The notes below the pieces were generated by a model. The model saw only the letters and a list, made by a program, of their open reading frames with translations. It was not told where the DNA came from and did no database searches. Below, piece by piece: positions 8,417 through 16,992 of a stretch of 64,000 nucleotides of DNA. Numbering within the stretch: the first letter of the stretch is position 1; the number at the start of each line of letters is the position of its first letter. This DNA is from JAWVYT01 sp046483065 (GTDB taxonomy: Bacteria > Gemmatimonadota > Gemmatimonadetes > Longimicrobiales > RSA9): the NCBI GenBank assembly GCA_046483065.1, contig JAWODW010000032.1:49742-113741 (forward strand). Reading direction: 5' to 3'. A program made the position numbers and the translations under genes.

Positions 8417-9651
8417 CCGACGAGGGCATTGCCCGGACAGTACTCGACGGAGGCCTGAGCGTCCTGACCCAACCGGTGTCGGGAGTGCGCTCGGCCTCCG
8501 TCGGCGTTTGGGTACGGTACGGCTCGGCCCACGAGGGGCCCGACCAGCTCGGCGGTGCGCACCTCCTGGAGCACATGGTGTTCAAGGGGACGGGCCGGCG
8601 GACGGCGAAGGAGATCGCCGCGGTGCTGGAGCGCCTGGGCGGGTCGCTGGACGCGTACACGTCGCGGGAGCACACCAGCTTTCAGGCCCGGGTCATGGAT
8701 GACCACCTGGAGCTGGCGTTGGACGTGCTGGCCGATATGGTGGTGAGCCCGGCGCTGCGGGAGGCGGACCTGAGGGTGGAGCGGGAGGTGGTGCTGGAGG
8801 AGATCGCCACCGTGGAGGACACACCCGACGACCTGGTCTTCGAGCTCCACACCGCGGCGCTCTGGCCGGACCACCCCTACGGGCACAGCATTCTTGGCAC
8901 GCGAGAGACGGTGGCCGGGTTCACCGCCGACGCGCTGCGGGCGCTCCATCGGTCGGCGTACCGGCGCCCGAACCTGGTGGTGGCGGCGGCCGGTGCCGTG
9001 GAGCACGAGCACGTGGTGGCCGCTGTGGAGCGCCTTTTCGACGGTGTGTCCGACGGCGGGAGCCCGCCGGAAGTGCCGCCGGCGCCGCCGGTCCCCGGCG
9101 CGGAGCGGCGAATGGAGCGGCCCGGCACGCAGAGCCATCTGGTCATGGGCGGCCGGAGCGTGCGGCAGGCGGATCGCCGCCGTTACGCCCTGATCCTTCT
9201 GTCCAGTGCCGTCGGCGGGGGCATGAGCTCGCGCCTGTTTCAGAGGGTGCGGGAAGAATTGGGGCTTGCCTACGCGGTCTTTACGTTCCAGTCCTTCTAC
9301 CGGACGGGTGGCACACTGGGCGTGTACGTCGGTACGCGTCCGGAATGGGCCGACCGTGCCGAAGGCGTGATCCGCGACGAGCTGGAGCGGGTGGCCGCCG
9401 AAGGACTGACGGCCGCGGAGCTCGGGGATGCGAAGGGGCAGGTCAAGGGGCGGATGGTGCTGGACCTGGAGTCGCCCGGCGGACGGGTGACCCGGCTGGC
9501 GCTGCAGGAGCTCTACGACGAGCCGCGTCGCACTGTGGGTGAGCTGATTGAGCGGATCGACGCGGTAACACATACCGATATAGTCGAGGTCGCGACGGAG
9601 TACATGGACCCGGAGCAGTGGCTCACGGTCCGGCTCGGTCCGACCCAATAA
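8413..9651 (+). CDS. M16 family zinc metallopeptidase (pitrilysin/processing-peptidase-like)
   Basis: A 412-residue protein starting at the GTG that overlaps the pnp stop (GTGA). The zinc-binding HxxEH motif is H50-L-L-E53-H54, followed downstream by the conserved distal glutamate region EEIATVEDTPDD. The C-terminal half has the inactive M16_C-type domain with SSRLFQRVREELGLAYAV. Genes of this type are frequently next to pnp (for example ymxG in Bacillus). No signal peptide is visible, so it is probably cytoplasmic. The substrate is unknown. Confidence 0.9.
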   Translation: MTDEGIARTVLDGGLSVLTQPVSGVRSASVGVWVRYGSAHEGPDQLGGAHLLEHMVFKGTGRRTAKEIAAVLERLGGSLDAYTSREHTSFQARVMDDHLELALDVLADMVVSPALREADLRVEREVVLEEIATVEDTPDDLVFELHTAALWPDHPYGHSILGTRETVAGFTADALRALHRSAYRRPNLVVAAAGAVEHEHVVAAVERLFDGVSDGGSPPEVPPAPPVPGAERRMERPGTQSHLVMGGRSVRQADRRRYALILLSSAVGGGMSSRLFQRVREELGLAYAVFTFQSFYRTGGTLGVYVGTRPEWADRAEGVIRDELERVAAEGLTAAELGDAKGQVKGRMVLDLESPGGRVTRLALQELYDEPRRTVGELIERIDAVTHTDIVEVATEYMDPEQWLTVRLGPTQ

Positions 9652-9666
9652 CGAGGAGTGGAGGCC

Positions 9667-10779
9667 ATGATCATCGGGGTGCCGAAGGAGATCAAGACGA
9701 ACGAGAACCGGATCGCGCTGGTGCCGGCAGGGTCGGAGGCGCTGACTCGGGACGGGCATACGGTCCTGGTGGAGGAGGGGGCCGGTGAAGGGTCCGGGTT
9801 CCTGGACCAGGCGTACGTAGATACCGGGGCCGAGATCATCGACACGGCCGAGGAAGTCTGGGAGCGGGCCGAGATGATCATGAAGGTCAAGGAGCCCATC
9901 GCGCCCGAGTGGCCGCGGATGCGCGACGGCCAGGTCATCTTTACCTACTTCCACTTCGCCGCCGATGAAAACCTGACGGATGCGGTCATCGAGTCGGGCG
10001 CCATCGCCAACGCGTACGAGACGGTCCAGCTCCCGAGCGGCGAGCTGCCGCTGCTCACGCCCATGAGCGAGGTGGCCGGCCGGATGGCGGTGCAGGAGGG
10101 TGCCAAGTACCTGGAGAAGTTCTACGGCGGCCGGGGTGTGCTCCTGGGCGGCGTGCCGGGTGTGGAGCCCGCCACCGTGGTGATTCTGGGCGGCGGGATC
10201 GTGGGCGCGAACGCGGCTCAGATGGCCGCCGGGCTCGGTGCGCAGGTGGTGATCCTGGACGTGAACCTGAACCGGCTCCGGTTCCTGAGCGAGATCATGC
10301 CGGCCAATGTGCTCACCGTCTACTCGAATCGACACAATATCCTGGGCTGGATCGAGCGGGCCGACCTGCTGGTGGGGGCCGTGCTGTTGCCGGGCGCCCG
10401 CGCCCCGAACCTCGTGCAGCGCCAGGACCTGGCCGCGATGCCCGACGGCTCGGTGATCGTGGACGTGGCCGTGGACCAGGGCGGGTGTGTGGAAACCATC
10501 AAGCCCACGACCCACGAGGACCCGATCTACGTGATCGACGGCGTGATCCATTACGGCGTGGCCAACATGCCCGGTGCGGTGGCCCGTACCTCCACACTGG
10601 CACTGACCAACGCCACGCTCCCCTACGCCAGGACACTGGCGAGCAAGGGGTGGAAGGACGCGTGTCGGGAGGACAGGGCGCTGGCCCTCGGGCTCAACGT
10701 GGTCGGCGGGAAGGTGACGTATCCGGGTGTGGCCGAGGCCTTCGACCTCGACTACGTCCCGGTCGAGGAAGTGCTCTGA
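9667..10779 (+). CDS. ald: Alanine dehydrogenase
   Basis: NAD-dependent reversible conversion of L-alanine to pyruvate and ammonia. The 370-residue product begins MIIGVPKEIKTNENRIALVP, with the substrate-binding Arg at R15. It also carries the MKVKEP lysine motif, the TYFHFA histidine region and the Rossmann GGGIVG at residues 175-180. The ATG at 9667 was chosen over an in-frame GTG at 9658 because the GAGGAG ribosome site at about 9652-9657 fits only the ATG. Length matches the family (about 370). Confidence 0.95.
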   Translation: MIIGVPKEIKTNENRIALVPAGSEALTRDGHTVLVEEGAGEGSGFLDQAYVDTGAEIIDTAEEVWERAEMIMKVKEPIAPEWPRMRDGQVIFTYFHFAADENLTDAVIESGAIANAYETVQLPSGELPLLTPMSEVAGRMAVQEGAKYLEKFYGGRGVLLGGVPGVEPATVVILGGGIVGANAAQMAAGLGAQVVILDVNLNRLRFLSEIMPANVLTVYSNRHNILGWIERADLLVGAVLLPGARAPNLVQRQDLAAMPDGSVIVDVAVDQGGCVETIKPTTHEDPIYVIDGVIHYGVANMPGAVARTSTLALTNATLPYARTLASKGWKDACREDRALALGLNVVGGKVTYPGVAEAFDLDYVPVEEVL

Positions 10780-10798
10780 TCCGCAGGCCGGGGCACTG

Positions 10799-11251
10799 AT
10801 GGACGAGGTACGGGTCCTGGTCCGCCGGCTGGAGGGCTTTCCGGCGGACTGGGACCTCCCGGAGTACGCCACCCAGGGATCGGCGGCGGTGGACTTGCGC
10901 AACGCGGGACCCGCCGTCACCCTGGACCCCGGCGCCCGGAAGCTTATTCCCACCGGGCTGGCCATCGCGCTGCCCGACGGGGTGGAGGCCCAGGTCCGGC
11001 CTCGTTCGGGGCTGGCCATCAAGCGAGGCATCGGTATCATCAACGCGCCGGGCACGATCGACAGCGACTACCGGGGCGAGGTACGCGTCCCGATCATCAA
11101 TCACGACGGGGCACCCCAGACCATCGAGCACGGGGAGAGGATCGCCCAGATGGTGGTGGCCCGGGTGGGACGGATCCGGTGGGACGAGACGGAGGATCTG
11201 CCGGGGACGGACCGAGGGGTCGGAGGGTTCGGGAGCACGGGGCGTCGCTAG
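10799..11251 (+). CDS. dut: dUTP diphosphatase
   Basis: Hydrolyses dUTP to dUMP, keeping uracil out of DNA and supplying thymidylate synthesis. The 150-residue trimeric dUTPase has motif 1 (AAVDLRN), motif 2 (PRSGLAIKRGI), motif 3 (NAPGTIDSDYRGE), motif 4 (GERIAQMVV) and the C-terminal motif 5 (RGVGGFGSTGR) that closes over the active site. The ATG lies 20 bases after ald. The stop codon is inside a perfect 32-bp palindrome. Confidence 0.95.
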   Translation: MDEVRVLVRRLEGFPADWDLPEYATQGSAAVDLRNAGPAVTLDPGARKLIPTGLAIALPDGVEAQVRPRSGLAIKRGIGIINAPGTIDSDYRGEVRVPIINHDGAPQTIEHGERIAQMVVARVGRIRWDETEDLPGTDRGVGGFGSTGRR

Positions 11252-11274
11252 CGCGACGCGTCGCGCTAGCGACG
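11243..11274. other. Perfect 32-bp palindrome over the dut stop codon
   Basis: CGTCGCTAGCGCGA (11243-11256), a CGCG centre and the exact reverse complement (11261-11274) form an uninterrupted palindrome containing two NheI-like GCTAGC sites. The dut TAG at 11249-11251 lies in the left arm. In RNA it would make a 14-bp stem; in DNA it could be a dimeric-protein site. No T-run follows. Confidence 0.75.
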
Positions 11275-11307
11275 TCGTAGTCGGGGTCGGACTCGTAGTC
11301 GGGTCGG
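11275..11307 (+). repeat. Short direct repeats downstream of dut
   Basis: TCGTAGTCGGGGTCGG (11275-11290) and TCGTAGTCGGGTCGG (11293-11307) are tandem near-identical copies. They are followed by an inverted repeat, GTCACGGGC (11307-11315) and GCCCGTGAC (11347-11355). The 11252-11458 gap holds no gene. Confidence 0.6.
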
Positions 11308-11344
11308 TCACGGGCGCGGGCGAGGGCGAGGGGGGCAGGTCGCC

Positions 11345-11373
11345 TTGCCCGTGACGGGGGGCGTCGGTACTTT
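11345..11373 (+). promoter_or_regulatory. Putative promoter of the mreB operon
   Basis: TTGCCC (11345-11350), a 17-base spacer and TACTTT (11368-11373) sit about 85 bases before the proposed mreB start. The -35 overlaps the right arm of the 11307-11355 inverted repeat, which could allow regulation. Confidence 0.35.
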
Positions 11374-11458
11374 CCTCCCCCGCGCCCCGGAGCGCCTTCG
11401 AGGCGTGCTTACGTGTGCACCCAACTGCCGGTGATACTGCCGGCGGGGAGACGATCCA

Positions 11459-12490
11459 CTGCCTAGTTGGTTCCAGTCCGGGCTGCTCCCGGTCAACGAC
11501 ATCGCGGTAGACCTCGGCACGGCCAACACCCTGGTATATGTGAAGGGTGAGGGCATCGTGCTGAACGAGCCGTCGGTGGTGGCGGTCGAGCGGGGCTCGA
11601 GCAAGATCAAGGGGATCGGCCTCGAGGCCAAGCGTATGTTGGGCCGAACGCCCGAGGGGATCACCGCGGTGCGGCCGCTGAAGGACGGTGTGATCGCCGA
11701 TGTGGATGTCACGGAGATCATGCTCCGTCACTTCCTGCGTCAGGTCACGTCGAAGCGGATTTTCCGGATCAAGCCGCGGGTGGTGGTGGGTGTGCCGAGC
11801 GGGATCACGGAGCTGGAGCGACGCGCGGTGCGCGACAGTGCGGCGGCGTCGGGCGCGAAGGAAGTGTATATGGTGGCGGAGCCCATGGCGGCGGCCATCG
11901 GGGTGGGACTGCCCGTGGACACGCCCACGGGGAACATGGTGATCGACATCGGCGGCGGCACCACGGAGATCGCGGTGATCGCGCTGAACGGGATCGTGAG
12001 TGATACGTCGATCCGGGTGGGTGGCGACGAGATCGACAGTGCCATCGTCACGTTCCTGCGGAAGAACTACAACCTGCTCATTGGCGAGCCGACGGCGGAG
12101 GCGATCAAGATCCAGATCGGGTCGGCGTTCACGAGCGGCGATGAGCGGGAGATGGACGTGAAAGGTCGGGACCTGGTGAGCGGGATCCCGAAGACGGTTC
12201 GGATCCACTCCCAGGAGATCCGGGAGTGCATCCAGGAGCCGATCCAACAGATCGTGGACGCGGTTCGCCGGGCGCTGGAGATCACGCCGCCGGAGCTGGC
12301 GTCGGACATCGTGGACCGGGGCATCGTGATGACGGGTGGTGGTGCCCTGATCCGGGGGCTCGACCAGCTCTTGGCCCACGAGACAAACCTCCCGATCCAC
12401 CTGGACGAGGAGCCCCTGACGTGCGTGGTGCGGGGTGCGGGGCGGATCCTGGACGACCTGCCTCGCTACCGGAGCGTGCTGGCCACGTAA
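11459..12490 (+). CDS. mreB: Rod shape-determining actin MreB (apparent CTG start)
   Basis: Bacterial actin that guides the lateral cell-wall machinery. The phosphate-1 loop is VDLGTANTLVYVKGEG and the phosphate-2 loop is IDIGGGTTEIAV. The first usual start codon in frame, GTG at 11540, would delete the phosphate-1 loop. Upstream, the frame is open only to a TGA at 11432. It offers CTG at 11459, eight bases after GGGGAG (11445-11450), giving MPSWFQSGLLPVNDIAVDLGTANT and 343 residues, the normal MreB length. CTG initiation, or a sequence error in an ATG, is therefore inferred. It heads mreB-mreC-mreD-mrdA-rodA. Confidence 0.93.
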   Translation: MPSWFQSGLLPVNDIAVDLGTANTLVYVKGEGIVLNEPSVVAVERGSSKIKGIGLEAKRMLGRTPEGITAVRPLKDGVIADVDVTEIMLRHFLRQVTSKRIFRIKPRVVVGVPSGITELERRAVRDSAAASGAKEVYMVAEPMAAAIGVGLPVDTPTGNMVIDIGGGTTEIAVIALNGIVSDTSIRVGGDEIDSAIVTFLRKNYNLLIGEPTAEAIKIQIGSAFTSGDEREMDVKGRDLVSGIPKTVRIHSQEIRECIQEPIQQIVDAVRRALEITPPELASDIVDRGIVMTGGGALIRGLDQLLAHETNLPIHLDEEPLTCVVRGAGRILDDLPRYRSVLAT

Positions 12491-12507
12491 TGGGTGATTG
12501 AAGGCGA

Positions 12508-13374
12508 GTGGCCGACTATTTCGAAGACCCCCGCAGGTCGCGCTGGCGCAACATAGGGCTGGCGGCCGTCTTCCTGGTGGCCGCGCTCTTCCTGTACTTC
12601 CTTCCACAGCACTATCAGACGCCGATTCGGCGTGTGATCCGGAGCACGGCGCTGACGCCGTTCATCTGGGCCCAGGGCGCGATGGTCTCCCAGAACGCGC
12701 GGGCGGCGGCGATGCGGGAGCTGCGGGCGGAGCGGGACTCGCTCCTGGCCGTGGTGGCGGCGCAGGCGAGCCTGGCGGAGGAGAACCGTCAGCTTCGTGA
12801 GATCCTGGGGCTGCGGAACCGTGCGCCGGCGTCGTTCGTCCCGGCCGAGCTGGTGCGGGTGGGAACACCGGGCGGGGAGAGCAGCTTCCTGCTGGATGTA
12901 GGCCGGGAGGACGGCGTGGTGGTGGGCAGCCCGGTCATCGCGTCGGGCGGGCTCCTGGGTGTGGTCTGGGAGGTGGGCGCCACATCGTCGCAGGCCATCG
13001 ACTGGACCCACGCCGATTTCCGGGCCAGCGCCATGACCGGCGACGGCGAGGCGTACGGGATCATCGAGTCCCGGCGGGGCCTCTACCGCGAGGAGGACCG
13101 GCTGGCGCTCACGGGTGCGCCCTTCCACACCGATGTAGCGCCGGGAACCCGGGTGGTGACGTCGGGGCGGGGTGGCGTGTACCCCCGGGGGATCCTGGTC
13201 GGGACGGTGGTGAGCGTCGAGGACGCGGAGCCCGGGTGGCGCAAGAGCTACGTGGTGCGGCCGGCGGTGCGGCCCGAGTCGGCGACCCACGTGCTGGTGG
13301 GGACGCAGGGTGAGGGTGCGCTGGAGCCGCTCTGGAGCGCCGGCGGTGAGCCGTCGCCGGAGCAGCGGCCATGA
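12508..13374 (+). CDS. mreC: Rod shape-determining protein MreC
   Basis: A 288-residue periplasmic scaffold of the elongasome. It has a short cytoplasmic N-terminus, one membrane segment (about residues 17-35, IGLAAVFLVAALFLYFL), a coiled coil (about 60-105) and the paired beta-barrel domain (LLDVGREDGVVVGSPVIASGGLLGVVWEVG). The GTG start lies 17 bases after mreB. The final ATGA overlaps the mreD start. Confidence 0.93.
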   Translation: MADYFEDPRRSRWRNIGLAAVFLVAALFLYFLPQHYQTPIRRVIRSTALTPFIWAQGAMVSQNARAAAMRELRAERDSLLAVVAAQASLAEENRQLREILGLRNRAPASFVPAELVRVGTPGGESSFLLDVGREDGVVVGSPVIASGGLLGVVWEVGATSSQAIDWTHADFRASAMTGDGEAYGIIESRRGLYREEDRLALTGAPFHTDVAPGTRVVTSGRGGVYPRGILVGTVVSVEDAEPGWRKSYVVRPAVRPESATHVLVGTQGEGALEPLWSAGGEPSPEQRP

Positions 13375-13841
13375 AGGGCGGCTGGCCGTTCTGGGCGTTC
13401 ATCGGGGTCCTGGCCGGGATCCACTTCGCACTGCACCTCAGCCTGGGGATCCAGGGTTCGGCGCCGGACCTCCTGACCATCGCCGTGCTGCTGGCGGCCC
13501 GACAGGTGGCGGGCGGCCGGGCGGCGGGCGTCGGGTTCGGGCTCGGGCTGCTGGAGGACGCGGTCTCCCTGGGCGCGTTCGGCGCGGCCACGGTGACCCA
13601 GACGGTGATCGGCTACCTGGGGGCCCGGTCCCGGGACCTGTTCGTGGGCGACAGCGCGGTCTTCCTGGGCAGTTATCTCTTCCTCGGTGCCTGGATCCAG
13701 GACGCGTTATACTTCTCTCTGGCGGGTGGTGTCCGGCGGGGCGAGCCCGTGGAAGCGCTGCTGCTCACGGCGCCCCTGGAGGCGGTTTACGCCGCCGTGG
13801 CGGGACTGGTGGCCGTGGTGCTCTACCGGACGGTCCGATAG
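13371..13841 (+). CDS. mreD: Rod shape-determining protein MreD
   Basis: A 156-residue integral membrane protein that completes MreBCD. It has about five hydrophobic segments, with the typical DLLTIAVLLAARQ and GLLEDAVSLGAFG motifs of MreD loops. The ATG overlaps the mreC stop (ATGA). The sequence is weakly conserved in general, and position between mreC and mrdA makes the assignment firm. Confidence 0.9.
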   Translation: MKGGWPFWAFIGVLAGIHFALHLSLGIQGSAPDLLTIAVLLAARQVAGGRAAGVGFGLGLLEDAVSLGAFGAATVTQTVIGYLGARSRDLFVGDSAVFLGSYLFLGAWIQDALYFSLAGGVRRGEPVEALLLTAPLEAVYAAVAGLVAVVLYRTVR

Positions 13842-13886
13842 TGGCCGGGCGGCCGGCTCACCGATGACAGCATGAGGTAGGACGAG

Positions 13887-15740
13887 GTGCCACACTCCCA
13901 GACATTCCATATGCACGAGCGGCGGCGCCGGGCACAGGGCGCGCTGGTCCTCGTGTGGCTGGTCCTGGGGGCACTGATCTTCACCTTCTTCCATACGCAG
14001 GTCCGGCGCAACCCGGCGTACGCCATGCAGTCGGACCGGAACCGACTCCGTCCGCTGACGCTACTGGCGCCCCGGGGTACCGTGCTGGACCGTGATGGCC
14101 GGTTGATGGCCGACAACGTGCCGGGCTACGCCCTGTCGCTTCTGCCGGCGCCCCGAGATTCGATCCGGAGCACGCTGGACCGGCTGTCGCCGTACCTGGC
14201 GCTGGACGACGGGAAGATCGAGCGGCTGATGGAGCGGCAGCTGCGGCACCCGCAGCAGCAGCTGGTGGTCTCGGCGGACCTCTCGTTCGACCGGATCAGC
14301 GCCATCGAGGAGCGGCGGCCCATGTTCCCGGAGGTGCTCATCGAGATGCGGCCGAAGCGGAACTACGCTGCGGGCCCGGCCGCGGCGCACCTGTTGGGGT
14401 ACGTGGGCGAGATCAACGAGGTGGAGCTGGTCGACTCGAGATTCGCCGACTACCGGTCGGGGCAGATCATCGGGAAGACGGGCGTTGAGCGCCAGTACGA
14501 GAGTCGGCTGGCTGGGGAGCCGGGCGTCCGGTACGTGGAGGTGGACGCGCTGGGTCGGATCGTGGGCGAGTTCCCCGGCCACGAGGAAGTGCCGCCGGTG
14601 CCGGGCGACTCCCTGCAGCTGACGGTGGACCTGGATCTCCAGCAGTGGATCGCGCGGATTCTGCCGGACACGGTGCGTGGTGCGGTGGTGGCGCTGGAGC
14701 CGGGGACGGGCGAGGTGCTGGCGCTGTACTCGGTGCCATCGTTCGACCCGAACGACCTGGTGGGGAGCGTGCCTGCGGAGCGGTGGGAGGCACTGCGGCA
14801 GGATACGGCCAAGCGGCTGCTGAACCGGGCCATTGCCGGGCTCTACCCGCCGGGTTCGACGTGGAAGCTGGCCACGTCGGGGATCGCGTTGGAGTTGGGG
14901 ATCGTGGACGCCGAGTCGACGCTGCCGCTGGCGTGCCGGGGCGGGATGCAGGTCGGCAACCGCTACTTCCGGTGCTGGGACCCGGCCGGTCACGGTCACC
15001 TGGACATGGCCGACGCCATCAAGCACTCGTGCGACGTGTACTTCTACCAGCTCGGGCTTCAGATCGGACTCGCCCGCCTGCTCCAGGAGGGGACGGCGCT
15101 GGGGTTCAACCAGCCGACCCATGTCGACCTGCCGTCGGAGCGTGCGGGTCACTTCCCACCGGACACCGACTGGTACGTGCGCCGGTTCGGCTGGTCGCCC
15201 ACGGATTCGGAGGTACTGAGCCTGGCCATCGGGCAGGGTGCCAACGATCAGACGGCGATCAAGATGGCCCAGTTCTTCGCCGCGCTGGTGGGCGATGGGC
15301 GGATGCCGCCGCCCCGGGTGGTCCGTGGCGGGCCGGCGCCGGACTCCTCCGAGTGGATGGACCTGGGCTGGAGCGACGAGACGCTGGAGTGGATGCGCGA
15401 GGGGCTCCGTCGGGTCACGGAGCAGGGCGGTACGGCCGCGGGCTCGGCGCTGGAGCACTGGCAGTGGGGTGGGAAGACGGGTACGTCGCAGAATCCCCAC
15501 GGTGAGGACCACGGCTGGTTCGTGGGCGTGGCCGGGCCGCCGGGCGAGGCGGCGGAGATCGTGGTGGCGGCGATCGTGGAGGAGGGCGAGCACGGTTCGG
15601 ACGTGGCTCAGGTGGCGGCGAAGGTGGCCGACTACTACCTGCGCAGGCAGCACGGGATCCCCGTCGACACGATCCAGACGCTGCGCGAGCACTGGGAGAA
15701 CGGGGTGTGGGCGCCGTGGGCGGAGCGGACGGGGTGGTGA
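13887..15740 (+). CDS. mrdA: Penicillin-binding protein 2 (elongation transpeptidase)
   Basis: Class B transpeptidase that works with RodA in lateral wall synthesis. The 617-residue protein has one N-terminal membrane anchor (about 15-38), the PBP dimerisation domain (LAPRGTVLDRDGRLMADN) and the transpeptidase domain, with nucleophile S324 in STWK (324-327) and KTGTS at 530-534. The GTG start at 13887 follows GAGGTAGG; an in-frame ATG at 13911 is an alternative giving a shorter tail. Confidence 0.95.
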   Translation: MPHSQTFHMHERRRRAQGALVLVWLVLGALIFTFFHTQVRRNPAYAMQSDRNRLRPLTLLAPRGTVLDRDGRLMADNVPGYALSLLPAPRDSIRSTLDRLSPYLALDDGKIERLMERQLRHPQQQLVVSADLSFDRISAIEERRPMFPEVLIEMRPKRNYAAGPAAAHLLGYVGEINEVELVDSRFADYRSGQIIGKTGVERQYESRLAGEPGVRYVEVDALGRIVGEFPGHEEVPPVPGDSLQLTVDLDLQQWIARILPDTVRGAVVALEPGTGEVLALYSVPSFDPNDLVGSVPAERWEALRQDTAKRLLNRAIAGLYPPGSTWKLATSGIALELGIVDAESTLPLACRGGMQVGNRYFRCWDPAGHGHLDMADAIKHSCDVYFYQLGLQIGLARLLQEGTALGFNQPTHVDLPSERAGHFPPDTDWYVRRFGWSPTDSEVLSLAIGQGANDQTAIKMAQFFAALVGDGRMPPPRVVRGGPAPDSSEWMDLGWSDETLEWMREGLRRVTEQGGTAAGSALEHWQWGGKTGTSQNPHGEDHGWFVGVAGPPGEAAEIVVAAIVEEGEHGSDVAQVAAKVADYYLRRQHGIPVDTIQTLREHWENGVWAPWAERTGW

Positions 15741-15744
15741 CGGC

Positions 15745-16992
15745 ATGGGGCTGACGCGCCGGATCCGCGCGTTCATCGGCGACCCGGCGCTGCTGGGGCT
15801 CGTGGTAGCCCTCACGCTCTTCGGCGTGGCCATGGTCTACAGCGCCGGCCAGCTGGACGTGCCGGACCCGTCCACGATGAACGCCTGGAAGCGGCAGCTG
15901 GTCTGGCTGGCCGTCTCGGTGGTGGCGCTGGCCGTGATCATGCAGATCGAAGTGAAGTGGTTCGAGTGGGCTGCCGTGCCGTTTTACGTGATCTCCGTGG
16001 CCGCGCTGATGCTCACACTGGCGTTCGGTACGGGCGCAGGCACCGCGGCGGGTGTCCGGAGCTGGCTCGAGATGGGAGGGCTCCGGGTCCAGCCGTCGCA
16101 GTTCGCGAACCTGGCCACGATCCTGCTCCTCGGGCGGGTCATGGGCGGGCGGCGGGAGCCGCCGCAGACGCTGAGCGCGTTGTGGAAGCCGGTGGTGATC
16201 GTCGCCATCCCGTTGGCGCTGGTGGTGCTTCAGCCGGACCTTGGGACCGCCATGGTCTTCGGCGCGATCCTCCTGGCAGCGCTCTTCTGGGGCGGCACGC
16301 CGGCGGGCGTCCTCTTCCTGCTGCTGAGCCCGCTGTTCGGGCTGCTGCTGGCGTTCCAGGCGTGGCTGTTCAGCGCGTACATGGTGGCGCTCGTGGTCTT
16401 CCTCTACCTCTATCGCGTCTACCTGTGGGAGGGGACGCTGGTGGCGGTGACGAACCTGGCGGCGGGGACCATCGCGCTGCCCCTGTGGAACACGCTGGCG
16501 CCGTACCAGAAGGCACGGCTCCAGGTCTTCCTCGACCCGAGCCTGGACCCCCGGGGCGCCGGTTGGAACGTGATCCAGAGCCGGGTGGCCATCGGCAGCG
16601 GTGGGCTGTTCGGGAAGGGGTTCACCGAGGGCACGCAGAAGCGGCTGGCGTTCCTGCCGGAGCAGCACACGGACTTCATCTTCAGCGTGATCGGTGAGGA
16701 GACGGGCTTCGTCGGCACCACGCTGGTCCTGCTGGCCTTCGGCCTCATCCTCTGGCGACTGGTGAAGATCGCCGAGCGGGTGGCGGACCCCTTTGCCGGC
16801 ATGGTGGTCTTCGGTATCTTCGGGGCCTGGTTCACCCATATCATCGTAAACGTCGGGATGACGGTGGGCGTGATGCCCATCACGGGGATCCCGCTGCCGT
16901 TCCTGAGCTATGGTGGCTCGTTCCTCATGGCGAGCTTCGTGGCGCTGGGGATCGCGCAGCGCATCGCGGCGGAGCAGGCGAGGGGCTTCTGA
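15745..16992 (+). CDS. rodA: Peptidoglycan glycosyltransferase RodA (SEDS family)
   Basis: A 415-residue polytopic SEDS glycosyltransferase that polymerises lipid II for rod elongation with PBP2. Family marks are the early FGVAMVYSAG helix, GVRSWLEMGGLRVQPSQFANLATIL, the LQPDLGTAMVF motif and the C-terminal MPITGIPLPFLSYGGS. About ten membrane segments are visible. The ATG is four bases after the mrdA stop, and the stop shares a base with the accD ATG (TGATG). Confidence 0.95.
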   Translation: MGLTRRIRAFIGDPALLGLVVALTLFGVAMVYSAGQLDVPDPSTMNAWKRQLVWLAVSVVALAVIMQIEVKWFEWAAVPFYVISVAALMLTLAFGTGAGTAAGVRSWLEMGGLRVQPSQFANLATILLLGRVMGGRREPPQTLSALWKPVVIVAIPLALVVLQPDLGTAMVFGAILLAALFWGGTPAGVLFLLLSPLFGLLLAFQAWLFSAYMVALVVFLYLYRVYLWEGTLVAVTNLAAGTIALPLWNTLAPYQKARLQVFLDPSLDPRGAGWNVIQSRVAIGSGGLFGKGFTEGTQKRLAFLPEQHTDFIFSVIGEETGFVGTTLVLLAFGLILWRLVKIAERVADPFAGMVVFGIFGAWFTHIIVNVGMTVGVMPITGIPLPFLSYGGSFLMASFVALGIAQRIAAEQARGF

